A DNA stretch of 64,000 bases from Pseudomonas sp. GM79 (lineage in GTDB: Bacteria; Pseudomonadota; Gammaproteobacteria; Pseudomonadales; Pseudomonadaceae). The notes under the pieces were generated by a model. It searched no databases. It saw only the letters and a list, made by a program, of their open reading frames with translations, and was not told the DNA's origin. Where the stretch lies: the NCBI RefSeq assembly GCF_000282495.1, contig NZ_AKJE01000039.1, forward strand, positions 59,584-123,583. The letters are read 5' to 3'. The translations under genes were made by a program, and so were the position numbers. This document shows positions 48,801 through 56,500 of this stretch, in pieces (position 1 is the first letter of the stretch; each line of letters opens with the position of its first letter).

Positions 48801-50542
48801 GCGCCACCGGCCTTCAGCACGGCGACAATGGCGACGATCATGTCCAGCGAACGTTCCACCGCCACGCCCACCCGAACATCGGGGCCGACGCCACGAGCGA
48901 TCAGCAGATGCGCCCATTGGTTGGCCTGGCGATTGAGTTCGGCGTACGTCAGCCGTTGCCCGGCGAACACCACCGCTGGCGCCTGCGGATGACGCTCGGC
49001 CTGAGCCTCGATCAACTGATGAATGCACTGGCTGACCGGGTGCACCACCGGGCTCGGGTTCCAGCGCGCGAGGAGTTGTTGTTGCTGCGCGTCATCGAGC
49101 ACCGGCAGCTGGGCAATGCGCTGGGTCGGGTCCTGAACGATCGCCCGCAACAGGTTGCGCCAGTGCTGCGCCAGGCGCTCGATGGTCGCTGGCTCGAACA
49201 AATCGGTGGCGTATTTGAGCACCGCTTCAATGCCATGGGCCTGCTCGGTGGTGTTCAGCACCAGGTCGAACTGCGCGGTCTCGCTTTGCCATTCCAGCGG
49301 TTCGATGCTCAAGCCGTTCAAGCGGGTTTCGACACTGATCCGGCTTTCGGCCTGGTGATTGAACATCACCTGGAACAACGGGCTGTGGCTCAGGCTGCGT
49401 CCCGGCTCCAGGGCTTCTACCAGTTGTTCGAACGGCAGGTCCTGGTGTGCCTGGGCTTCCTGGGCGGTTTGCCGAACCTGGCGTAGCAGATCGACGAAGC
49501 TGGCTTGCCCGTCGACGTCCGCCTTGAGTACTTGAGTGTTGACGAAGAAACCGATCAGACGCTCGATCTCCACGCGTCCGCGGTTGGCCACCGGCACACC
49601 GACGCGGATGTCAGCCTGGCCGCTGTAGCGGTGCAACAAGGCCTGGAACGAGGCCAGCAACAGCACGAACAGCGTGACGTTTTCCCGTCGGGCGAAGGCC
49701 TTGAGGCTGTCGCTCAGCGTAGGGTCCAGAATCAGGTTATGGCTGGCCCCGGCAAAGCTCTGCTCCACCGGACGCGCGCGGTCGGTGGGCAGCTCCAGCA
49801 CCGGTTGTTCGCCGCCGAGCTTTTGTTGCCAGTAGGTCAGTTGACGTTCCTGTTCGCCAGCCTCCATCCATTGCCGCTGCCACAGGGCGTAGTCGGCGTA
49901 TTGAATCGGCAAGGCCGGCAGCCCGGCGTCATGCCCGAGGTTGAAACCGGCATACAACTGCACCAGTTCCTCGATCATCACCTGCAACGACCAACCGTCC
50001 GACACGATGTGGTGCAAGGTCAGCACCAGCACATGTTCATGCGGGGTGACTTGCAGCAGGGCCGCGCGCAACAGCGGGCCGGTCTGCAAATCGAAAGCTT
50101 GCTGGCTCTGGGTCTGGACGAAGGCCTGGATCGACGCCTGCGGATTTGCCGCCAGCTCAGGGCTCAGTTCGTGAATATCCAGGGCAAACGATCCGGCGGG
50201 CAGGATCACTTGCAAGGGTTGCCCGGCGTCTTGAGTGAACACCGTGCGCAAGGTTTCGTGACGTTCAATTAGCGCCTGGACGCTGCGCTGCAACGCGGCC
50301 ACATCCAGCGGGCCCTGCAAGCGCAGGGCCGTGGGGATGTTGTAGGCCGCGCTGTGCGGCGCCCATTGCCAGAGAAACCACTGGCGCTGTTGAGCGTAGG
50401 ACAGCAACAACGGTTCTTCAGCCGTGCGCTTGAAAACCGGGGCAATGTCAAAAAGGTTGACGCCTTTCTGCTTGAGCAGAACCGCCAGAGCCTTTCTTTG
50501 CTTAGCCGAAAGTTGTCCTACCGACTCGATTAACTCTTGCAC
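36884..50542 (-). CDS. pvdD: Pyoverdine NRPS, three modules (Thr, Ala, OH-Orn), ends in E domain
   Basis: This 4552-residue synthetase is C-A-T-E three times. C active sites: HHIVSDGWS near 178 (LCL type), HHILMDGWS near 1704 and 3205 (both DCL type). A-domain cores lie near 654, 2171 and 3673. Hand-aligned ten-residue codes are DFWNVGMVHK (Thr), DLWNNALTYK (Ala) and DGECCGGVTK (N5-OH-Orn type). T domains carry GGDS near 1054, 2552 and 4057. E sites are HHLVVDG near 1236 and 2737, and HHLVVDT near 4253. Predicted residues 4 to 6 are D-allo-Thr, D-Ala and D-OH-Orn. No thioesterase follows the last E domain; the protein ends EALIEHCMARVG. The start is GTG at 50542 after GAGGGG, 12 bp from the previous gene. 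The symbol is by position in the line. Confidence 0.93.
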   Translation of the reverse strand: MQELIESVGQLSAKQRKALAVLLKQKGVNLFDIAPVFKRTAEEPLLLSYAQQRQWFLWQWAPHSAAYNIPTALRLQGPLDVAALQRSVQALIERHETLRTVFTQDAGQPLQVILPAGSFALDIHELSPELAANPQASIQAFVQTQSQQAFDLQTGPLLRAALLQVTPHEHVLVLTLHHIVSDGWSLQVMIEELVQLYAGFNLGHDAGLPALPIQYADYALWQRQWMEAGEQERQLTYWQQKLGGEQPVLELPTDRARPVEQSFAGASHNLILDPTLSDSLKAFARRENVTLFVLLLASFQALLHRYSGQADIRVGVPVANRGRVEIERLIGFFVNTQVLKADVDGQASFVDLLRQVRQTAQEAQAHQDLPFEQLVEALEPGRSLSHSPLFQVMFNHQAESRISVETRLNGLSIEPLEWQSETAQFDLVLNTTEQAHGIEAVLKYATDLFEPATIERLAQHWRNLLRAIVQDPTQRIAQLPVLDDAQQQQLLARWNPSPVVHPVSQCIHQLIEAQAERHPQAPAVVFAGQRLTYAELNRQANQWAHLLIARGVGPDVRVGVAVERSLDMIVAIVAVLKAGGAYVPLDPSYPDDRLRYMIEDSGIELLLTQGHLLAQLPIPPGLACLDLNQPLLDSSTTNPPCMTTADNLAYVIYTSGSTGKPKGALLPHGNVIRLFSATDHWFGFGPEDSWTLFHSYAFDFSVWEIFGALLHGGKLVVVPHDVTRSPEEFYTLLCDEQVTVLNQTPSAFKPLMQVASASSRNHALRYVVFGGEALEVQSLRPWFERFGDRAPTLINMYGITETTVHVTYRPLSMADLQQTHSSPIGEPIVDLSWYLLDDALNLVPQGCIGELYIAGAGLARGYLNQSGMSATRFVPDPFNPVAGERLYRTGDLARLRGDGVIEYIGRIDHQVKIRGFRIELGEIETQLLKHDAVREAVVLAVDGLSGQQLATWIVPSEALDAQAHAGLRDSIKTQLRESLPDYMVPVSWVFLDRLPLTANGKLDRKQLPNPDVSLVQEAYAAPRSELEQRLAEIWQDVLKVERVGLNDNFFELGGDSIISIQVVSRARQAGIRFSPKDIFQHQTVQRLATVAQQSDAVQAMQGDVLGAAVLTPIQQYFFATEIPQRQHWNQSILLTPAAPLQAVALEQALEHLHRHHDALRLRYRQTAGGWAQEHAAVDQPNALLRSVALPDSEALPALCLELQRSLNLSDGPLIRAALVDLPDASQRLLLVIHHLVVDGVSWRILLEDLQTAYQQLSAGTPLRLPAKTTAFKDWGERLQGYARSAGLETELDYWREQLAEAPADLPLDNPDGQLQNRFERSVDTRLDAERTRQLLQQAPAVYRTQVNDLLLTALARVLCEWTASDSALVQLEGHGREDLFDDLDLSRTVGWFTSMFPVRLTPQASLEASIKGIKEQLRSIPNKGIGFGLLRYLGNDAAQAALSGVSQPKVTFNYLGQFDNNFDEGALWVPATENRGAGQDEQAPMSNWLTIDGRVYQGQLSLTWTYSGDVFEEATINALARAYEVALGELIDHCLNHPSGGLTPSDVPLAGLSQAHLDSLPITAQRIEDIYPLAPMQQGILFHSLYDADASAYVYQMLLDIDGLDVPRFQQAWQRVVDRHEVLRAGFIWGRDGLDTPLQVINRQLTLEMPEVDVRGEPDLQAVLEARALADRERGFDLQNPPLLRLCLLRTADDRHRLIFTCHHILMDGWSNSRMFGEVLQDYAGHPVPSAQGRYRDFLAWLQRQDKDAAQAFWRGQLTELDEPTRLASACHGQTVPGPGKGVHKLIFDAAFTQRLNGFSRQQQVTLNSLVQAAWLLVLQRYTGQSSVAFGATVSGRPVDLPGIEQQLGLFINTLPVIASPQATCSVRDWVRSVQDKNLLLRDYEQTPLQDIQRLAALNGEALFDTLLVFENYPVSDTLEANPGGLRFSGLEHREQTNYGLTLIAGAGEVLSLDFNYLTEHFAERSVVGLAAHLEEVLRQFLDAPQRLLGEIGLLPASELRTLAEWNDHHAAYPAQALIHQGFEAQVEARPQAIALRHAGVGLTYAELNRRANQLARHLQTLGVGAEIRVGVAMPRSAELVIALMAVLKAGGTYVPLDPDYPADRLAYMLDDSQARVLLTQPHLLSQLPETQAQVVWVEAGGQAFADLASHNLEGGIDSANLAYVIYTSGSTGKPKGVAIAHRNVQALIHWSHEVYSEEDLQGVLASTSVCFDLSVWEIFVTLARGGSIIMARNALELPDLSERDQVHLINTVPSAIAALQRAGQIPSGVRIINLAGEPLKQALVDTLYRETSVEHVYDLYGPSEDTTYSTCTRREAGGQANIGRPLVNTTAHLLDAQLQAAPIGVAAELYLAGDGITRGYLLRPGLTAERFVPNPLASNGERMYRTGDLTRLSEDGVIEYIGRIDHQVKVRGFRIELGEIEARLLAHDSVREGVVLAVEGHSGQQLVAYVVPTQSDLSPQQQDDLSEALKAGLKAHLPDYMVPAQWLFIEQLPLTPNGKLDRKALPTPDANQLQRDYVAPRTALEQQIAGIWQDILKLERVGVTDNFFTLGGDSIISIQVVSRARQQGISFTPKDLFQQQTVQGLATVAQLGKALAPTDQGPVTGETPLLPIQQWFFEQPLPQRHHWNQSVLLKPLNPLLAATLEQALHALIDHHDGLRLGFTQTPGSWSASYRTVEQQRLSPLWLESVSDAAHLERVAEQAQRSLDLQQGPLLRAVLFDLPEGEQRLLLIVHHLVVDGVSWRILLEDLQGSYRQLLAGEPLALAAKTTSFKHWAEQLQTHARSESLLGQLPYWQAQRPDGAPLPQDNPQGSLQSRHALTLYSRLNPTLTRRLLQQTPAAYRTQVNDLLLTALARVIARWSEQSSVLIQLEGHGREDLFDGLDLTRTVGWFTSLFPVKLTPTQELAGSIKQIKEQLRAIPDRGIGYGVLRYLGDEACQASLRTLPTPRITFNYLGQFDGSFDSQSGALFVPADEVKGAEHSHDALLGNWLTLNGQVYGGELSVGWSFSTQMFNASTIERLAEEYTRELELLIEHCCQPDSHGVTPSDFPLAHLDQSRLDALPIAPSRIEDIYPLSPMQEGMLFHTLSDNGSSLYVNQISLPVGGLDVERFRKAWEAVIERQAILRTSFHWHDGLAKPLQIVQRQATLDLQVLDWRDRDASEADIAARAAEDRARGFELTHAPLQRVLLIRSTEDQYQMVWTSHHILMDGWSSSRLFGEVIQHYAKGEISAENGRYRDFIAWLQAQDQDARELFWKARLAPVNEATALSQAIHPRHVSDEPGHNAIYSHWDAQQTGRLLQFCRDLRITPNTLIQGAWLLLLQRYTGKNTVTFGATVSGRPESLPNVGNMLGLFINTLPIIQTLEPDQPLADWLNRIQAYNLDIRDHSQAPLADVQRWSGLGGQALFDSIIVFENYPIDDRLQEDNDSGLSFGKSIGHDVTNVPMDLAVTLGDELSIEYLYLRSHFSAEAVEGIRLTLENTLEAMMRAPDERLGNLQRLSLEQWQAMQTWSAEPPADHQPQLLPELISRHALSQPEAIAVQCAGLSLSYGELERRANRLAHCLIEHGAGPEVVIGVALPRSLEMVVSFLAVLKSGAAYVPLDIDYPPERLAYMIEDSGMALLLTQSSLRATLPAPEGRLRLELDQLDESRYADEAPVCRVLEQGLAYLVYTSGSTGRPKGVAVTQGPLSMHCQAIATLYEMDTRSCELHFMSFAFDGAHERWLSTLYSGGRLVVRDGCLWTPEQTYQALHEYGVTIACFPPAYLKQLAEYAAASAIAPPPVRIYCFGGDAVPDQTFEQVKAALRPEYFTNGYGPTETVVTPMLWKVPVSQQCEAAYAPIGRAVGARSLYVLDEELNPLPPGFAGELYIGGYGVARGYHGRPDLTCERFVPNPFAGGERLYRTGDLVRLRQDGVVDYVGRIDHQVKVRGFRIELGEVEASLRQLAQVSDALVIARDNASGKQLIGYVVTDAGQQLGDELKAGLRSTLPEYMVPAQIVCLSAFPITPNGKLDRKALPEPEFKSEEYVAPRNQQEQLLADIWAQVLQVEQVGISDNFFELGGDSILSLQVISRVRNHPTLQMDLKLRDLMRYQTIAGIVEQDVVKAGTAQPAVDLTHVASEGLFNLLPIQEWFFAEGMAESHHYNQSFLLSARQTLDLDALEQALGWIENHHDTLRLRFCQEGGRWLQRYAAPTERREPLLWRREVESSEQVEALANLTQRSLKLDDGPAWRVVHIALPDGQARLLMVIHHLVVDTVSWRILLDDLKVAYEACVMGIEPQLPIRTSSYRAFAEALQAQAPVIAEQELAYWLEQLDQPGIDLPCDNRRGKNQVRHQAQTRLKLSREHTEQLLKQAPAVYRTQINDLLLSALSRALCRWSEQSSALILLEGHGREDLFENIDLSRSLGWFTSMFPVRLTPDSADIGASIVNVQAQLAAIPQKGIGYGVLRHLAGPQLARQLADLPQARVTFNYLGQFDQSFDEQALLVPALEETGDNYSLQANLGNWLEIVGQVYDGQLALRCIYSTQRYRASTMERLMQDYQRELEALIEHCMARVG

Positions 50543-50554
50543 GCGTTGTTCCCC

Positions 50555-53500
50555 TCAAGAAATCAGTTTTTCCAGATCATCGAGGGATAGACGTTTGAGG
50601 GCCTCCAGGGATTTAGCCAATTCGTCCTGAACCGGTGATAAATCGACGCGCAACGCTTCGATGCGGGTGCAGAACGCTTGCAGGGTGTCGGCTTCGAACA
50701 GCTCCTTGAGCGGCACCTTGTCACCCAGGCGCTCCTTGATCCGGGTCACCACCAGCGTCGCCAGCAACGAATGCCCGCCCAACTGGAAGAAGTTGTCCGT
50801 CAGACCGACGCGCTCGACTTCCAGCACCTCTTGCCAGACGGTCGCCACTTCCCATTGCAGATCGGTGCGCGGCGCTTCGTAACGCTGCAGCGTCGGATGG
50901 CCGCCCAGCGCCATCAGGGCCTTGCGATCGAGCTTGCCATTGGGGGTCAGCGGCAGCGCGTCGATCACGTGCAGATGGCTTGGCACCATGTGCGCCGGCA
51001 AACGATTGGCCAGGGCCGCCCGCAGGCTTTCCACCAACGATAAACTGCCCGGCTGGCTCGCTACGACGTAGGCATGCAGGTGTTTACCCGCCGCGCCCTC
51101 CTGCGCCAGCACCACGGTTTCGCGCACCTCGGGCTGCTCCAGCAATCGGGCTTCGATCTCGCTCAGCTCGATGCGGAAGCCGCGAATCTTCACCTGATGG
51201 TCGGCACGGCCGATGTACTCAATCGTGTCGTCTGGCCCCTGGCGCACCAGATCGCCGGTGCGATACAGCCGCTCACCATTAGTGGCGAACGGGTCCGGCA
51301 CGAAGCGTTCCGCGGTCAGGCCGGGACGCAACAGATAACCTCGGGTCACACCGGCACCGGCCAGGTACAACTCGGCCGCCAGCCCTGCCGGCAACAGCTG
51401 CAACTGACTGTCGAGCAGATAAGCCACGGTGTTGTCCAGCGGCCGCCCGATGTTCGCTCGGCCATTGGCGGTGCGCAGGGTGAAAGTCGAATAGGTGGTG
51501 TCTTCTGACGGCCCGTACAGGTCATAAACCTGCTTGACTGATGTGCTGGCGTACAGCGTATCGACCAGCGTCTGCTTGAGCGGCTCGCCGGCCAGATTGA
51601 TGGTGGTGACCGACGCCGGAATCTGCCCGGCCCGTTGCAGCGCGGCAATCGCCGACGGCACGGTGTTGATCAGCGTCACCCGCTCACGGGCCGGCAACTC
51701 GGGCAGCGCCAGGGCGTTGTCCGCCAGCACCATGCAACCGCCGCTGGCCAGGGTGACGAAAATCTCCCACACAGACAGGTCGAAGCAGATCGAGGTCGAG
51801 GCCAGTACGCCACGCAACTGCTCATCGCGGTAAACACCCTGCGACCACTGGATCAGCGCCGCGAGGTTAGCGTGGGTGATCGCCACGCCTTTGGGTTTGC
51901 CGGTGGAGCCGGAGGTGTAAATCACGTAGGCCAGATTCTGCGCCACGATCCGGCTGACCGGCGCCGTGGACGGATACCCGGCAAGCCACTCGGCGCCCTC
52001 TTCGACCAACAGCACTTGCGACGGCAACGCCTCGGGCAGCATCGCCTGCAACGCGGCTTCGGTCAGCAGCACCGCTGCGCAACTGTCCTCGAGCATGTAC
52101 AGCAAGCGCTCTTGCGGATATTCCGGGTCCAGCGGCACGTAAGCACCGCCGGCCTTGAGGATCGCCAGCAGCCCGACCAGCATGTCCGGGGTGCGGCGCA
52201 TGCACACGCCGACCCGCACTTCCGGCCCGACACCCAGCGCTTGCAGCTTGTGCGCCAGACGATTGGCCCGGGCGTCGAGGGTGCGGTAATCGAGTGCCTG
52301 CTCGGCAAACAACACCGCTGCAGCCTGCGGTTGGCGTTGTACCTGCGCGTCGATCCGCTCAACCACGTTGCGCGAATCCAGCGCCGTGATCGCAGCCTTG
52401 CCCCAGTCGACAGCCGCTTGACGCGGAGCGCCGTCCAGCAGTTGCAACGCGCCTAGAGGCTGCGAGGCATCCGCCATGAATTGCATCATCAGACCTTCGA
52501 GCTGGGTGCTCAGGTTGGCGATGGTGGCGTGATCGAAACAGGCCTGGTCGAAGCTCAAGCCCAGGGTCAACTCGCGACCGGTAACCGCCACCAGCGTCAG
52601 CGGATAATGGGTCTGCTCCTGACGCACGATGGCGGAAAACTCCAGCCCGGTGGCAGAGCCTTGCGCCAGGGCTTCAGCCATCGGGTAGTTCTCGAACACC
52701 AGAATACTGTCAAACAGCGCGCCCGCGCCCTGCCCCGCCCAGCGCTGGATATCGTAGAGCGGCGTGTGCTCATGTTCGCGCAAGGCCAGGTTGAGGCTCT
52801 GCACCTGCTGAATCCATTGCCCGACCGGGATCTCGGCGGACGGCGAAGCCACCACCGGCAAAGTATTGATGAACAGGCCGATCTGCTGTTCGACGCCGGG
52901 CAAGTCCGTCGGCCGACCGGCCACAGTCGCGCCGAAAGCCACCGTGTCCTGGCCGGTATAGCGCTGCAACAGCACCAGCCACGCGGCTTGCATCAGGGTA
53001 TTGAGGGTGACCTTCTGCTCGCGGGCGAAGCGGTTCAGGTCGCCGGTTTGTTGTTCGCTGAACACATGTTGGTAATCGGCATAACCGCTGGCCAACGTCT
53101 GACTGACCGGCATGGCGCTGGACAGGCGGGTCGGCTCCTGAAGGTCAGCCAATGCCGACGTCCAGAACTCGCGACTGACCTGAGTATCGCGCTGGCCCAG
53201 CCACTCAATGTAATCACGATAACGACCCGGAGCCGCCGCCGGGGTCATACCGACATAGCGTTGCAACACCTCGCCGAACAACTGCGAGGTGCTCCAGCCG
53301 TCCATCAGGATGTGATGACTGGTGTAGATCAAGTGATGCTGCGCTTCAGCGGTTCGCACCAGCAACACGCGCAACAGCGGCGCCTGGTCCAGTTCGAAAC
53401 CGGCGGCCAGATCCTCCCGGGCCAACTGATCGAGCGACGCGTGAAGGTCATCACGACCGCGCCAGTCCTGCACGGTCATGGGCATCTGCACCGTCTGCCT

Positions 53501-56500
53501 TACAATCTGCACCGGCGCATCGGCGTCCTCGGGCCAGACGAATACCGTGCGCAGAATCTCATGGGCCTCCAGCGTCTGCTGCCAGGCCTGACGGAAAAGC
53601 TCGGCGTCCAGCTGCCGCACATCAACCCGCAACTGGTTGGTGTAGGCCGGGCCATCCGGCTCGTTGAGGCTGTGGAACAGGATGCCCTGCTGCATCGGTG
53701 ACAACGGATAGAGATCGCTGATATCCCGCGCCGGTACCGGCAGCGCCGACAGTTGCGCTTGCGTCAGGCTCAGCAGATTGAAGTCCGACGGCGTGACCCC
53801 GGCATGCTCACCGGCAGTGCAATGTTCGATCAGCCGTTCCAGCTCATGGCAATAAGCATCGGCCAGCGCCTGAATGGTGTGCGGGCGGTACATGCCTTGG
53901 CCGAACGTCCAGCTCAATTCCAGCTCACCGCCGTAGACCTGGCCATCGACGCTCAGCCAGTTGCCCAAGGGCGCATCGTCATCCTGATGCTCACCGGTGC
54001 TGTCGGCAGTCGGCACCAACAGCGCGCCGTCAGCCGCATCGAACGCACCGTCGAACTGGCCCAGGTAGTTGAAGGTGATGCGCGGTGGCGCCAGTTCACG
54101 CAGCGGTTCGAAGCCTGAAAGATAACGCAGCACGCCGTAGCCGATGCCTTTGCCCGGCACCGCTCGCAGTTGTTCCTTGATCGCGCACAACGAAGTGCCC
54201 GGCTCTGCCTGTGGGGTCAGCCGCACCGGAAACAAACTGCTGAACCAGCCCACGGTGCGACTCAAATCGAGGTCGTCGAACAGGTCTTCGCGGCCGTGAC
54301 CTTCGAGCTGGATCAGCACCGAATCCTGTTCGCTCCAGTCGCACAACACCCGCGCCAGGGCCGTCAGCAGCAAATCGTTGATCTGGGTGCGATAGGCGGC
54401 CGGTGCCACTTTGAGCAGCGCGTGGGTCAGTGTCTTGTTCAGGCGTGAAGTGGCCCGAGCGGCCTGACGACGAGTCTGGACGGTCTCGGGAAAATCCCTC
54501 GGCAAGTCGCTGTTACCGCCCTCCAGCGTGCGCTGCCAGTAATCGCGCTCGGCCTTCAAGGCATCGCTTTGCCCGTAACGGTGCAGGTGTTGCGCCCAGG
54601 CCTGGAGCGAACTGCTTCTGCCCGGCAGGACCATCGCCTTGCCAGCCGCCAACGCGGTATAGGCTTGCTGCAAATCCTCCAGCAATACTCGCCAGGACAC
54701 GCCATCCACCACCAGGTGATGGATCACCAACAGCAAACGTTGTGTTGCGTCAGGCAAGTTCACCAGCACCGCGCGCACCAGCCGGCCTTGTTGCAGATCG
54801 AGACTGCGCTGGGCTTCGGAGGCCAGCGCGGGCAAATCGGCAAGGTCGTCCAGTGCCCGCACCCACAACAGGTCCGTGTTGCGCTGCGCCTGGAATGTCG
54901 CCTGCCAAATCTCGCCCGACGCTTGGAAACTCAGGTTCAGCGCATCGTGCTGCTCGATCAGGGCCATCAACGCGTTGTGCAGATGGGTCGCGTCGAGGGG
55001 GATTTGCGGTTGCAACATCACCGACTGGTTCCAGTGATGGCGCCGGGGAATGTCGGTCTGGAAGAAGCGTGCCTGGATCGGCAACAACGGCAACTCGCCG
55101 CTGATTTTTTGCGCGACGCTGGCCGCCGGCTTGCTCTCGATCAACTTGGCCACCGCCGCCAACTGAGCGATGGTTTGCTTCTCGAACAGTTGCTTGGGGC
55201 TCAGCTTGATGCCCTGGCGTTTGGCTCGAGCGATGATTTGCAAACTGAGAATCGAATCACCGCCCAGCTCGAAGAAGTTGTCGGTGCTACCCACTTGCTC
55301 AAGCTTGAGGACATCGGCCCAGATGGCGGCAAGCTTCTGTTCGACCTCGCCCACCGGGGCGACAAATTGCTGCGTGACCAAGCCCGGCGTCGGCAAGGCA
55401 CGCTTGTCCAGTTTGCCGTTGGCGGTCAGCGGCAGACGCTCCAGAACCACGATCTGCGCCGGCACCATGTACTCCGGCAGGCAGGCCTGTAACTGCTGGC
55501 GCAAGTCGTCGACATTCAACGCCAGGTCAGGCGCGGCCACGCAGTACGCCACCAGTTGCAGGCGCGCTTCATCACCGTCCAGCGGCAAGGCCAACACCGC
55601 GGCCTCGCTCACGCCGCTCAGCCCCAGCAGTACGCGGGCGACTTCCGCCGGCTCCACCCGATAGCCGCGCACCTTGACCTGATCGTCGGCACGCCCGATG
55701 AACTCCAGCGCGCCCTGACGATTGCGGCGCACCCGGTCACCGCTGCGGTACACCCGTGCGCCGACAGCGCCAAACGGATCCGGCAGGAAGCGTTCGGCGG
55801 TCAGCCCTGGCTGGCCCAGGTAACCCAGCGCCACGCTCTCACCACCGATATACAGCTCGCCCGCCACCTGATCGGCGACCGCGTTGAGCACATCGTCCAA
55901 CACGTAGACATGCGCGCCCGGCAACGGACGGCCGACCGGCACGCTGCGGGCACCCGCGTCGAGATCCTTGAGCTCATGGGTCAACACGCCGACCGTGGTT
56001 TCACTCGGGCCATAGTGGTTGATGAACCGGCAGCCCGGCTTGAGTCGCCGTACCTGTTCGAGCAATGCCGGCGAGCAGGCTTCGCCACCGACGATCAGTG
56101 CGTGTTGCGGTAGTACATCCGCGGCCCGGGACGCCTGCATCAACGCCGCCAAATGCCCCGGCACGATTTTCAGCACGCCCACTTGGTGCCCGGCCATGTA
56201 ATCGGCAAACCGGTCCGGGTCGAAGCCCAGCTCTTCGGGCAATACATGCAGCAAGCGACCGGAACACAAGGCGCCGAACAGCACGGTAAATCCAAGATCC
56301 GCGGCAATGGTCGAGACCAGCGCCATGCTCGCCGCTGGCTCCAGCGCCAGACGCTCCAGCGCACCGCACACGTAACTGGCCAGGGCGCCGTGGCTCACCA
56401 GCACGCCTTTGGGTTGGCCGGTGGAACCGGAGGTGTGAATCACATAGGCCGCTGCATCCGCCGACACTCTCAGCAAAGGCTTCGTCGTCGGCTGGTCCTG

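Noticed and set aside
36905..49486. Very long plus-strand open frames (up to 915 codons) opposite the NRPS genes
   Set aside because: They mirror the minus-strand NRPS codons in high-GC DNA, lack ribosome sites and known domains, and are interrupted without pattern.
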